A DNA stretch of 64,000 nucleotides. Source: Nectonema munidae (Eukaryota; Nematomorpha; Nectonematoida; Nectonematidae). Positions within the stretch are counted from its first letter, which is position 1, and every line of letters starts with the position of its first letter. The notes under the pieces are model-generated. The model made no database searches, was not told where the DNA came from, and saw nothing but the letters and a program-made list of their open reading frames with translations. The stretch spans positions 124,001-188,000 of the forward strand of contig JAUIRK010000745.1 of NCBI GenBank assembly GCA_030549495.1, read 5' to 3'. Below are positions 9,895 to 20,880 of this stretch, piece by piece. The position numbers and the translations under genes were made by a program.

Positions 9895-11705
9895 AATACC
9901 AAAACTGAAACTCAAAAGAGGGCCTACAATCAGCTATACAAGCCCGAATGGGAAAAAAATTAAATTAGATCAAAAATAGCGGTATCAGTGATTCAGCCTT
10001 CTGCAAAATTTGCTTAAAAAAACTGTCTGTGAGCTTAAATCCATATAAAAAACTAAAGGATTAATAACTTTAATCCATATAAAAAACGAGAAATCAATAG
10101 CTGGTGTTCAACAGAAAGCTCTCCAATCTTTTTCTAGAACAAAGAAATGTGTCAAGGATCAAGTCGCAAAGTCGGAAGTGATATTTTTGCCTAAACTTTG
10201 TCCAGATTCTAAAATTGCCAAAGCTTTTTCGTGCAAAAGAATGAAAACATCCTGCATAATAAAATCAGCTATGGCACCACATCTGGAGAATGAGACTATT
10301 GACTTGATGAAAAACGGTTACTTTACTCTCATGATGGGCTAAAGCACAGACCGTTGTAATTGTAAGCATGCTGCAATATTGTGTAGAGTTTATGATCTTT
10401 CGTCTATGTCTGTGAAAGTGCGATTTTATGGCTTTTATTATGTCCTAACGCCGCCGGAATAATTCCGCTTTATGGATGATAAGTTGAAGGCTGATGGTGT
10501 TGATTATGAAAAGCTTATAGGCTGGAACTCAAATGGGGCAGCTGTTATGCTTGAGATAAAATACTCTGTTGTTTCACGTCTCAAGAATCAGCAACCTCCT
10601 CTCTTTGTGTTACATTGTGTATGCCATATGTCACACCTTTGTTCTTGCTTTGCCTCGAAGGCTTTCTAAAATTACCTCGAGGACCTTCTTATTGAAATCT
10701 ATTACTTTTTTCACCGAAGTGGAAAACGTATTGGTGAACAGATTGATTTACTATTTTTATTTGAAATTATGTTTGATGTTTATAGGTTTTAATCGTTTTT
10801 CTTTTTAGCAAACTTTTTCATGATGACCAGGAAACAAATAAAAAAAATATACAATATTAAAATATCCCAAGGATCCAATTACATAAGCAAGCTTCATGTT
10901 TCTGAAAACATTCATACCAATATTTAATCGGTTCAATATTTTGTTCCAGGTTTGTAATTTTTTCATTTTCTAACTTTTGAATTTTTCAAGCAAACATCAT
11001 CCCCTAACATTCACAACCTTCTACCTGAGATGGAAGAAACATTGAGGTCTTTCCTAGTGAGATTTTTCAGTACAGATAAAAGTTCCTCATAACCCTACAG
11101 ATGTATATACTGATATAAAATACCAGTTACCTGATGATGCCATTATCATAGGGCATAAAACACGCCCTTACCTTGATGAGCTTGATAGGGAGGAACTGAA
11201 GGGGTTCTCTAGGTTTGTTTCGGATTTATATAGTTTTGCATGATTTATGATAGGAATATCAAAGATATTTTATTGTTTCAGAATGTTAGAGCTGTTCAGC
11301 ACCTAAAGGCTAAGCTACCATTTAATGATCCTGTACTGAGGCAAGTTCGGATCCTCAGCCCAGCTGAGAGGAAAAATTTGACTGCTGCAACAGGTAATTT
11401 TAACTACAGTTGATGAGATACTCTGAATAATTAATGTGTACTTTGTTTATACCAGACTTTTTTATTTTTTTTGTTCAAGCCTTGGTGGAAAGATTTCCAT
11501 AGATTATACCAAAATGTCATTGGGATCAATTAACAGATGAATTCCTGGACTATCAGTACATCTCAATGCCTTATAACATGGATAATTGTTAAGTTGATGC
11601 GTTCTGGGGAAAGCTTTCCAATTTAGAGACACTAAATGGTCAAAAAAGATTTCCATTGCTTAGTAAATTAAAGATAGCTTTGCTAGTCTCGCCTCATTTT
11701 ATCAA
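9895..11705 (+). pseudogene. hAT-like transposase gene relic with intron traces
   Basis: Pieces in order are AYNQLYKPEWEKN (9916 on), SKIAKAFSCKRMKTSC, APHLENETIDLMKNGYFTL, KADGVDYEKLIGWNSNGA, SVVSRLKNQQPPLFVLHC and CHMSHLCSCFASKAF (10472-10669). Further pieces are IGHKTRPYLDELDREELKG and, after a possible intron bounded by GTTTGT...TTTCAG, NVRAVQHLKAKLPFNDP. A GTAATT donor may follow LSPAERKNLTAATG. The last piece is VDAFWGKLSNL..KRFPLLSKLKIALL at 11590-11690. The order matches a widespread hAT-like transposase type with an RNase H fold (GxxxDGANxMxG and CHSLHL landmarks). Many stops are present and the final dimerisation domain is missing. Confidence 0.65.
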
Positions 11706-12757
11706 GTAAGATCGTCTCGTCTTGTGAAGTCCGATTGCTGTGAAAAGTGGCTATGTTCTAATTGCCAAAAATTTAATCTCTCCTTATTTAAAATTCTCGA
11801 TAAATATAATGAGGAAAAAATCAAATGGCATTGTCAAAAGTGTCGTGATTGAGAAATAAGAGAAAAAGAAAAATCTAATTTCTAATCTGACAAAGGTAGT
11901 AAATGAGTTGAAAGATCAATTAAATGACCAAAACAAAGTTATTTACTCATTGAAAACAAATTTTGATAAACATGTTTAAGATTTGACGTTAATATCAAGC
12001 TCTCTGAAAGAGATGAAAGAAACAAAATAATCTCAAAAAAATATTTATTATAGTAGAGATGTTGCAAAATCACTGCAATCGTCATTTACATTCGCTGACG
12101 CAGTTAGAAAGACTGAAAATAAACAACACACTTTATAAAATCAGAGAGCTTGAAAGTCGATCAATTAGCTGAAAGGATATCACTCATTCTAAATGGAGTT
12201 AAAGTGGTATCCAATAAGAAGACGTAAAAAGTATTCAGACTTTGTTTTCCAGACAATCAAAGTCTAGAAAAAGCTGAAAATCTTTTGGGGAAAGAAGAAC
12301 AATTAAAAGCGGTTAGAACCAAGGTACAATTGGCTGAAATTTTCTTTTCATCAAGAATAATGATTTTACCTTCTTTATGATGATGGAAGCTGTAAAGTGC
12401 CGTCCGTTTTTTCACATATACAATGTAGTAAGTGTCTTCTTTTGGACACATTACATCAAATTGTAAGAAAGATGAAACTTGCAAATATTGTTCTTCATCC
12501 CATGAGTATATATTTTGTCCAGTTAGGATGATAGCGCAAAGTACAAATGTCATAATTGTACCAAAAAAAATCCATATGTTATCAAGGAATTGAAACGCGT
12601 TGAGAACATCACCTTATTCCATGATGGTTGAAGGTAAAAATTAATTGTATCACACTAACCTATATTTAGATATTAACAGTCAACTCAAAAGTTCACATAA
12701 AGTTAATTTAAATTCGAAGTTATACGGATTATATGATATGAATATTTTATCTCTTAA
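11706..12757 (+). pseudogene. LINE ORF1 relic (zinc-finger, coiled coil, zinc knuckles)
   Basis: The frame pieces SDCCEKWLCSNCQKF, FKILDKYNEEKIKWHCQKC and SLKTNFDKHV correspond closely to the ORF1 piece at 54600-55025 (-): a PHD-like Cys/His cluster followed by a helical Lys/Glu-rich stretch. Downstream, CSKCLLFGH, CKKDETCKYCSSSHEY and AKYKCHNC give zinc-knuckle pairs. The segment ends near a YDMNIL frame that resembles the start of the LINE endonuclease. PLE2 copy A interrupts it there, at TTAA 12754-12757. Many stops are present. Confidence 0.6.
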
Positions 12758-12888
12758 CCCTATTAGTGCTGGGCAAAATTTGTCCGCTCAAGTGCTGGTG
12801 GGGGCGTAAAGTCCCCACTCCCCCTATTTTTCTCTGAAATTAATAAGTTTTTATAAATATTTTTAATGTTACATATATATTTCTACTA

Positions 12889-13659
12889 TGCTGAATTCAG
12901 TGATGATGTCCATTTTTTATCAAAATCAATCAAACCTGTCAAAAAATTGATTTATATTTGACAGCTCATCTCAAAAAGGAACTTTTTATTTAAATAATTA
13001 TATAAAGTTTTTTACACAGTGACAGCTCATCTCAAAAAGGAACTTTTTATCTAAATAAGTATATAAAGTTTTTTACACATGTACACCCATTTTCAAATAA
13101 GCTGAATTCAGTGGCGATATTCATTTTTTATGAAAATCAATCAAACCTGTCAAAAAATTGATCTAAATGTGACAGCTCATCTCAAAAAGGAACTTTTTAT
13201 CTAAATAAGTATAAAGTTTTTTACACATGTATACCCATTTTCAAATATGCTGAATTCAGTGGTGATATTAATTTTTTATGAAAATCAATGAAACCTGTCA
13301 AAAAATTGATCTAAATGTGACAGCTCATCTCAAAAAGGAACTTTTTATCTAAATAAGTATATAAATTTTTTTACACATGTATACCCATTTTCAAATATGC
13401 TGAATCCTGTGGTGATATCCATTTTTTATGAAAATCAATCAAACCTGTCAAAAAATTGATCTAAATGTGACAGCTCATCTCAAAAAGAACTTTTTATCTA
13501 AATAATTATATAAAGTTTTTTACACATGTATGCCCATTTTCAAATATGGTGAATTCAGTGGTGATAATCATTTTTTATGAAAATCAATCAAACTGTCAAA
13601 AAATTGATGTAAATGTAACAGCTTATCTCAAAAAAGAAACTTTTTATCTAAATAATTAT
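12889..13659 (+). repeat. PLE2-A tandem array 1, about 149-bp units
   Basis: Units begin near CTGAATTCAGTGGTGAT at 12891, 13101, 13250, 13400 and 13549, a spacing of 149-150 bp, except that the first is lengthened by a duplicated segment. Each unit carries CAAACCTGTCAAAAAATTG and TGACAGCTCATCTCAAAAAG. CTGTCA and TGACAG within a unit can pair as a small hairpin. The array is cut by the retrotransposon at 13660. Confidence 0.9.
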
Positions 13660-13975
13660 TGTATTATTCAAATAACCCTTCTTCATTATTATTATTATTA
13701 TTACTATTATCATCATTTTTGTTTATAAACTTACACATAATATCTTTTCATTTAACCATAATTATCTGTCATAGTTATATTTATTTTTGTCATTAATTAT
13801 TTGTCATTAACACTTCTCTGAACATCACAATTCTTCTATTCTATTAATATAGACTTTTCTTTTACTATGCAAATGCTTATATATATATATATATATGTAG
13901 TTATGTCATTTCACGCGCTATTTGTTGAATAAAAGCTCCAGCTTTTCAGATTCTTTCTATTCATCACAATTTTAT
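13660..13975 (+). repeat. 5' LTR of the Gypsy-type element
   Basis: Starts TGTATTATTC. The part shared with the 3' copy ends in the TA run at about 13896. A polyadenylation-like GAATAAAAG occurs at about 13929, which suggests the true LTR continues to about 13970. The end is uncertain. No clear tRNA primer site was identified between here and the gag ATG. Confidence 0.7.
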
Positions 13976-13992
13976 TCAACATCCAACCCTTT

Positions 13993-16900
13993 ATGGAAAA
14001 AGCCGTCAGACCAAAGGAGTTCAACGTTCTCCCTAACGAAGAACAAAGTGGAAAATTATGGAAGCACTGGTTTAGAGGATTCACTTACTACCTTGACTGT
14101 TTGAAAGATCACAGTCCCAACAAGCTTGAACTTCTCATCATTCACTTGGGACCTGGCGTTGCTGAAAGCATACAAAAAGGGTCAAGTTATGAGATGGCAA
14201 TAAAGCAATTGGAAAGTGCATACGTCAAAGTTCCTAACGAAGTTCATGCAAGGCACCTCCTCTCAACGCGCGTTCAATCAAGTGACGAGACCGTCGACTC
14301 TTTCTTTCAATCCTTGAAGGTGTTATCCATGAATTGCGAATTCAAAGAAGTAACTGCCGATGAGCACAAAGATCTTTTCATAAGAGATTCTCTCATCTCT
14401 GGATTGAGGAACAGTGCTATTCGAACCAGACTCCTTGAAAACACGAAACTTGATCTCAACACCGCAGTCAATCAAGCTAGAGCTATGGAGCAAGCTTTAA
14501 GCCAAAGCGAAAGCTACGCGTCCAATACCCTAACGCTTGCTGCAACCACAAACGAGAACCAACCTGATGAACTCTCAACCCGTCAAAATCGTGAAGCGTC
14601 AGAGATGGATAGTTGTTCTTTCTTTTTAAAATCTTCAAGTGGAAATTGCTACTTCTGTGGAGGTATAAGACACCCTAGAAACTCTAGAGAGTTGTGTCCT
14701 GCCAAGCGTCATACCTGCTTCAAGTGTGGTAAACTTGGACATTTCTCCAAAGTTTGTCCATCTGCAAGGAAAAACGTTTCAAACATCAATGGAACGTCGA
14801 AGAAATCCAGCTGGAAAAGCATCGTTCTTCTCAACGGCTCTAAATGTCAAGTACTCGTCGACACTGGGAGCACCGACAACTTCTTGGACAAAGATACTGC
14901 TCGTCGACTGAATTTGAAGCTATATCCTTTCAAAGAAAAGGTCAGCATGGCTTCTAGCAAGTTCAAAATGCAGGTTATGGGAAGAACTCGTACTCAATTG
15001 CAAATTCAAAATAAAGTCTACGATAATGTGGAGTTCTTGATTTTACCTAACTTGTGGAAAGAGGTCATCTTGGGAATTAGTTTTCTCAAAAGACATAAAG
15101 ACATCACCATTGAATTCCGTGGGAAAGAACCTTCTTTGGATTTCCAATATCACAGTGGAAACCTTGAAGCTCGTCATACATGTGCCACAAAGAACTCGAA
15201 TGAAGTGAAACTTTTTAGATTCTTGTCTGCTAATTGTCGACCTCAGATAACAAGAACTAGACAGTTCATTGAAGACGATCAGCGATTTATACGAAGTGAA
15301 GTCCAGAGCCTGCTGAAAGCTGGAGTTATTGAAGAATCCAATTCTCCATGGCGAGCTCAAGTTGTCCTTGTTCCCAAAAACGCCGGAGGGAAGAGAATGG
15401 TAGTTGACTTCTCACGCACGATAAATAAGTTTACCTTAGCTGACGCCTATCCTTTGCCTGATGTAAATGAATTGGCACATAAAGTAGCCAAATTCAAATA
15501 CTTCAGTTTAATTGATCTTTCCGAAGCTTATTATTAAGTGGAACTGGGTAAAGACGAGCGAATGTACACTGGGTTTGAAGCTGACGGTAGACTTTATCAA
15601 TTCACGAAAATTCCGATGGGAGTAACCAATGGGGCCTCTGCATTTCAGCGATACATCAATAACTTTATTTCGTTAAATAAACTTAGTGATACTTTTTCTT
15701 ACATAGACGATGTAATAATCTGTGGGAAGACTTTGGAGCAACACGATCGCAATCTAAAGTCTTTTCTTAACGCAGCCAATTCCTATCAACTAAACATCAA
15801 TTGGAGCAAAAGTAAGCAAGGACTCGCATCTATCAAGTTTCTTGGATATGAGATTGGTGATGGGGAGCTAAGGCCTGACAAGGATCGCATCAAACCTCTG
15901 ACAGAAATGCCAATACCGCGAAGTTCTGCTGAATTGAAAAGAATTATGGGATTCTTCTCATATTACGCCAAATGGATTTCTAATTACTCCACGAAAGTTC
16001 AATCTCTAACAAAAGTGACCTCCTTTCCTCTAACCAACAGTCAAATAAAAGTAATTCACTCTCTCAAAGAAGAAATTGGTAGATCTGCTTTACACGCAAC
16101 CAAGAGTGGTGTGCCATTCGTTGTGGAAACAGACGCTTCAGAGAAGACAATCGCCGCCTCACTCTTGCAAAATAGAAGGCCTGTAGCATTTTTTTTCAAA
16201 ACTCTTAATCTAGCAGAAACCAAAGCACACATCGTGGAGAAAGAAGCTTACGCCATCATCGCATCGGTACGACACTGGAAGCACTTCCTAATTGGACAAC
16301 ACTTTACCGTAGTGACGGACCAGAAAGCAGTTTCCTGCATTTTTAGCAATAATGGCAAGAACAAAATCAAAAACGACAAGATGCTTCGCTGGCGTTTGGA
16401 GTTAGCTTCATATTCCTTTGACATCAAGTATCGACCTGGAATCGACAATTTATCTGCAGATGCGTTATCACGTGCATGTTCAATTTCAAAAGACTCGACG
16501 AAGCTAAAAGAGCTGCATGACTCACTGATCCATCCTGGAGTGCGAAGAATGAGTCACTTTGTCAGAGAAAAGAACCTACCCTTTTCAATGGACGAAATAA
16601 AAGTGATGACAAAGAACTGCCAAGTCTGTTGTAAATGCAAACCAAGATTCTTCAAGTCTTACGGAGACCACATGGTAAAGTCTACAAAACCATTTGATAG
16701 ACTATCTATCGACTTCAAAGTACTTTGCCATCAGAAACCAAGAACAAGTACATTCTCACTATTATTGACGAGTATTCTAGATTTCCATTTGCTTTTCCTT
16801 GCAAGGATACGACGTCAACTACGGTAATAAAATGTTTGCAAGAAGTTTTCGCAATCTTTGGACTACGTAAATATGTACACTCAGATCGCGGGAGCTCATT

Positions 16901-17528
16901 TTTATCGAGTGAACTTAAAACTTTTCTTTTAAGTAAAGGCGTAGCCTCGACTTTCACAACAGCTTATAATCCTCAAGGCAATTCTCAATGCGAAAGATAC
17001 AACGGAATTATCTGGAAAACCGTCACTTTAGCAACAGAGACTCAAGGACTGCCCATCGAAAAATGGGAAGACGTTCTTCCAGATTGCTTGAATGCACTCC
17101 GAACACTTCTGAACACATCAACTAATGAAACTCCGCATGAAAGATTATTTAAGTTTGAAAGAAACAGCGCCAACAATAAAGTTCCAGATTGGCTGTCTAA
17201 TACAAAAACTGTTTGGATGAAGAAATTCCCTATCCCGTCGAAAGCAAAGCCTCAAGTGGAGTTAGTCGAACTTTTGGAAATTAATCCGCAATGCGCAAGG
17301 GTAAAATCGCAAAATGGAAAGGAGAACACCGTGGCTCTCAAGCATCTTGCCCCCAACCAAACTGAAAAGGAATTAGAAGAAACCTCTTGCTCTGAATACA
17401 CTAAAGATCCTTCTCCAAACGAAGAACCCAGCAACGGTGAAGAATCAAAAGTGGAAGCACCACACCTAAGAAGATCAACAAGGGAACAAAAGCCTGTCAA
17501 GAAATATGGCATAGACAATTCCCATTAG
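13993..17528 (+). pseudogene. gag-pol polyprotein of the Gypsy-type element, two lesions
   Basis: Gag starts at 13993 and ends in two zinc knuckles (CYFCGG..., CFKCGKLGHFSKVC). Protease carries VLVDTGSTDNF. The RT region holds LIDLSEAYY, PMGVTNGASAFQ and YIDDVII, RNase H holds VETDAS and the integrase has a His/Cys finger (CQVCCKC). Its DDE residues lie in LSIDFK, SDRG and QCERYNG. The tail is RRSTREQKPVKKYG. Lesion 1 is an in-frame TAA at 15535-15537 just after the AYY of RT, while the frame continues unchanged. Lesion 2 is a one-base frame loss near 16719-16725 in the integrase, after which the frame continues from 16725 to 17528. Apart from these the frame is open, so decay is recent. Confidence 0.92.
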
Positions 17529-17538
17529 TGCGGAAGAT

Positions 17539-17778
17539 TGTATTATTCAAATAACCCTTCTTCATTATTATTATTATTATTACTATTATCATCATTTTTG
17601 TTTATAAACTTACACATAATATCTTTTCATTTAACCATAATTATCTGTCATAGTTATATTTATTTTTGTCATTAATTATTTGTCATTAACACTTCTCTGA
17701 ACATCACAATTCTTCTATTCTATTAATATAGACTTTTCTTTTACTATGCAAATTCTTATATATATATATATATATATA
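17539..17778 (+). repeat. 3' LTR, truncated in a TA run
   Basis: Matches the 5' LTR from TGTATTATTC through the TATATA run with one substitution, then continues directly into PLE2 sequence (AAATTGATTTATCCC), which in copy B lies at 33114-33129. The LTR's last part and some array DNA are therefore missing at this junction. Confidence 0.85.
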
Positions 17779-19300
17779 AATTGATTTATCCCAAAAAGAA
17801 AGGATCAGGCACGGTTTTTTGAATTAGAGAATTACGTTTAATAGAAAGTATAGGGAGATGATGAAGTTTACCGTGTATGGCATATTACACACATATACCC
17901 ATTTTCAAGTAGGCTGTGTTTACTGGTTATATTCCTTTTTTTTATAAATATTAGTCAAACCTGAGAAAATAATTTAAATATGAGAGCCTATGTCAAAATT
18001 AAAATTTTAATTCTTTTAAAGTTTTTTTTATACATTTCAAGTATGCAGAATTTAATGGTGATGTTCATTTTTTATGAAATCAATAAAACCTGTCAAAAAA
18101 TCTATTAAACCTGTAAATCAATGTCAAATATATAAACATAAAAATAACTTCTACTTGCAGTATTTCTCTGGTAATTATTTTCTTAATTTATTTAATAAAC
18201 CAACTTTAGGTGCTTAATTCACTCAAAATATTTCATACTACAGTAACTTATGTAACTCGATAGGACCTCCATCTTTTTGGCTACAAATTCGTTATCGGCT
18301 CGTAGTCTATACGTCATATTATAATTTACAGTATGTAATTTTGGTATTCATTCTATGATGATCCTTTCTTGGTAGCTCTTTTTTCATTAGAAATTTATAT
18401 TCTTCAAAGTGTGTTCGAAATTTTTTTTATAAGGATAAAATTATGTTTTTCCTCTCTCAAAGCATTCTGATTAAAGAATCTTCTTGATGATCTTCGACTT
18501 GTTTATCAGTATCGTGTATTTTATTATCAGGCCTGAATATTTGTCAACCAATCTCATTTCAAAGGATTTTTTCTGATGAATCATTCGTGATGTTGATTGT
18601 TCAATTACAAAAAGTTGTCAACGGTAAAAAATTATCTCTTTTACACAAAAGGAAAAAGATGGACAAATTCAATTTAAATTAAAATTTCTTGATAGTGACT
18701 AAATTCTCACATATTGGCATCTGTGCCATTTTTGATAAATCTGACCTATTTTAAATTTTCAGATTTCCTACCCATCTTAGCTAAATGTTAACTGTAATCC
18801 TAGATGATAAGCTATAGATTTAAATATTTTTCATTTGTAAAAGAAGAACTTCCTTTTCACAGTCAAAATCTTTTTTGAAGCATCTAATATTATATAATTA
18901 AACCACTTCCTAGTTCATTAGAACATTGTAGATCTTCCATTTAGTCAAGATACATATTTTTTTTAATTATTTGTTTTGATCACATGTTCTTTTTTCAATT
19001 AGTTTTCAACTTGGTTCCTTCTCTCATACAAATTTTCAAAAGATTTTATAATACGTTTTATTTTATTTTAATAAATATTTCATACTTAAGATGATTGTAG
19101 AAAGTATTATAAGCCAAAATATACAAAAAAAAAAGTATATTTTTACTATATACCTAATATGCAGCCATTTTTTGAAAATTTTTTACAGAACTGATTATCA
19201 GACATACATTACTAATTCAATTGCCATTTCGAGATATTTTTTAACCGTATTATCCAAAATTCAGTACAGAAATAAAATAAGCATAGTCGATTTGGTATAA
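17779..19300 (+). repeat. PLE2-A array remnant and conserved spacer
   Basis: The first part holds diverged array-1 units (ATGTCAAAATTAAAATT and similar). From about 18140 a non-tandem spacer follows that is conserved in copies B (about 33440-34490) and C (about 60000-61080), including ACTCGATAGGACCTCCATC and GTTATCGGCTCGTAGTC. No open frame is preserved among the copies, so it does not look coding. Confidence 0.75.
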
Positions 19301-20460
19301 AATAGATATTTTATTTTTTTGAAAATATTTTTGAAGACAGTATCTAGAAGTAAACCGCAAATCTGATTCAAGTTTCCAGATATTTTAAAACCATAAATGC
19401 CAAACCTGAGTCCAAAAATGAAACCAGCATCTTCCATTTGGCATAAAAACAGATATTTTAAATTTCAAAAATATTTTTGTAGACAAAGACGTAAATCGAA
19501 AATTTGATTGACACTTTCAGACATTTAAAACCTCTAATTGCAAAAAATGATTTCAGAAATAAAAATTATCATGGTGGAATTGGTTTTAAAAACATATATT
19601 TCATGTAAAATTAGAGAGAATATTTTGGGATATAGTTTTCAGACATAAACCGCAAATTTGATTGACACTTGCAGTAAAACCTCTAAATGCGAAAACTGTG
19701 TTGAGAAATGAAATCATCATGATGTATTTGCTATAAAAACAAATTTTAGAACTAAACGCAAATTTAATTGATAAGTATATGTATTTTCAAATTCCAACTG
19801 CAAAAATTGAGTCCATAAATGAAACTAGCATGGTTGATTTGGTATAAAAACATATATTTTAAGAGAATATTTTTGGCGACAATTTTCAGAAGTAAACCGT
19901 AAATTTGATTAATACTTATAGGTATTTTCAAATCATAAATGTAAAAAATGAGTTCAAAAATGAAAACAGCATGATCGATTTGGTATAAAAACTAATATTT
20001 CATATAAAATTGAGAGAATATTTTTGGAGATAGCTTTTAGAAGTAAACCACAAATTTTGACTGAAATATTAAATCCTCTAAATTTGAAAAATGGGTTCAG
20101 AAATGAAAACAGCATGGTTGATTTGGTATAAAACATATATTTCATTGTAAAATTTGAATGAATGTGTTTGGAGACAATTTTTAGAAGTAAACCGCAAATT
20201 TGATTAAGACTTATAGGTATTTTCACATCCTAAACGTAAAAAATGAGTCCAGAAATTAAACCAGCATGGCCGATTTAGTATAACAGATATATTTCATTGT
20301 AAAATTTGAATGAATGTTTTTGGAAATGATTTTTAGAAGTAAACCGCAAATTTGATTAACACTTATAGGTATTTTCAGATCCTAAACGTAAAAAATGAGT
20401 CCAGAAATGAAAACAGCATGACCGATTTAGTATAAAAACATATTTTATGTAAAATTTGAA
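19300..20460 (+). repeat. PLE2-A tandem array 2, about 150-bp units
   Basis: About eight units start near GAGTCCAGAAATGAAA (19409, 19810, 19950, 20092, 20246, 20397 and weaker ones between). Each has GATTTGGTATAAAAACATAT, GTTTTTGGAGACAATTTT, AGAAGTAAACCGCAAATTTG and CTTATAGGTATTTTCA. The period is close to 150 bp, as in array 1, but the sequence differs. Confidence 0.88.
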
Positions 20461-20487
20461 GGTATATTTTATTAGATACATTTTTGA

Positions 20488-20507
20488 TCAATCAAAATTT
20501 TGATTGA
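20488..20507. repeat. 20-bp perfect palindrome in PLE2-A
   Basis: TCAATCAAAATTTTGATTGA equals its own complement. It is also perfect in copy C (61887-61906) and has one mismatch in copy B (35374-35393). It lies between array 2 and the right terminus. Confidence 0.9.
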
Positions 20508-20880
20508 CATTTTCTAAAAAATAGCCATGATTATTGAAAAAATTAAATATATAAAGTGTTATGCGTTCCAAACTGTATATAATTTTAAATTTTCAGGGTA
20601 TTATATAATATAGATCCTAAGTTATAAGCTTAAGTACAGATAATATCAAAATTTTGCTGAAAAATTTTAATTTTTGATTTTGATTGACAGTTTTGGACAT
20701 AAAAGGTCATTCAACTACCATGAAAATGGTTTCAAAAGATGCAGCTAGCGATTTTAGTAAAAGTCACAAAATTTAAAGGGATATGATTTAGCCAATTTTC
20801 TACAATTAATTTTTTAGTGAAGGGGGGTTGGGCGTTTTACGCCGCCCAGCACTAATAGGTTTAAAGTAAATTTTCGTTGA

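Larger units (their letters stand above)
9089..11705 (+). mobile_element. hAT-like element, split at its left terminus by a MITE
   Basis: The left terminus CAGTGTTGCCAG (9089-9100) is interrupted by the MITE and resumes at 9436 with GTTGCCAGATCTAGGG; the 8 bp GTTGCCAG are the MITE's target duplication. A decayed transposase-like gene follows. The right part is cut where a LINE ORF1 relic begins at about 11705, so no right terminus is available. Confidence 0.55.
13660..17778 (+). mobile_element. Gypsy-type LTR retrotransposon, young but damaged
   Basis: Two direct copies of an LTR beginning TGTATTATTCAAATAACC (13660 and 17539) agree for about 235 bp with a single substitution seen (AAATGC versus AAATTC), which indicates a recent insertion. 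Between them lies one gag-pol reading frame. The internal order (gag with zinc knuckles, protease, RT, RNase H, integrase) is that of Ty3/Gypsy elements; no envelope frame exists. The short purine stretch GCGGAAGA precedes the 3' LTR. The 3' LTR breaks off in a TA run and lacks the roughly 100 bp that follow the run on the 5' side, including AATAAA. No target duplication can be recovered. Confidence 0.9.
12758..20860 (+). mobile_element. PLE2 copy A: TTAA-flanked piggyBac-type non-autonomous element
   Basis: TTAA at 12754-12757 and 20861-20864 brackets inverted termini CCCTATTAGTGCTGGGC (left) and, on the other strand at the right, ACCTATTAGTGCTGGGC. TTAA specificity and a CCCT-type end are piggyBac features. 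Inside, in order, are a GC-rich subterminal block, tandem array 1, a Gypsy-type retrotransposon (13660-17778), a degenerate array end, a spacer of about 1.1 kb (18140-19300), tandem array 2, a 20-bp palindrome, and a right subterminal block GGGCGTTTTACGCC. Without the retrotransposon it is about 4 kb. No coding frame belongs to it. Copies B and C share the same order. Confidence 0.85.

Noticed and set aside
12889-13659. Regularly spaced repeats resembling a CRISPR array
   Set aside because: The whole 149-bp unit repeats with no unique spacers, and the DNA is eukaryotic.
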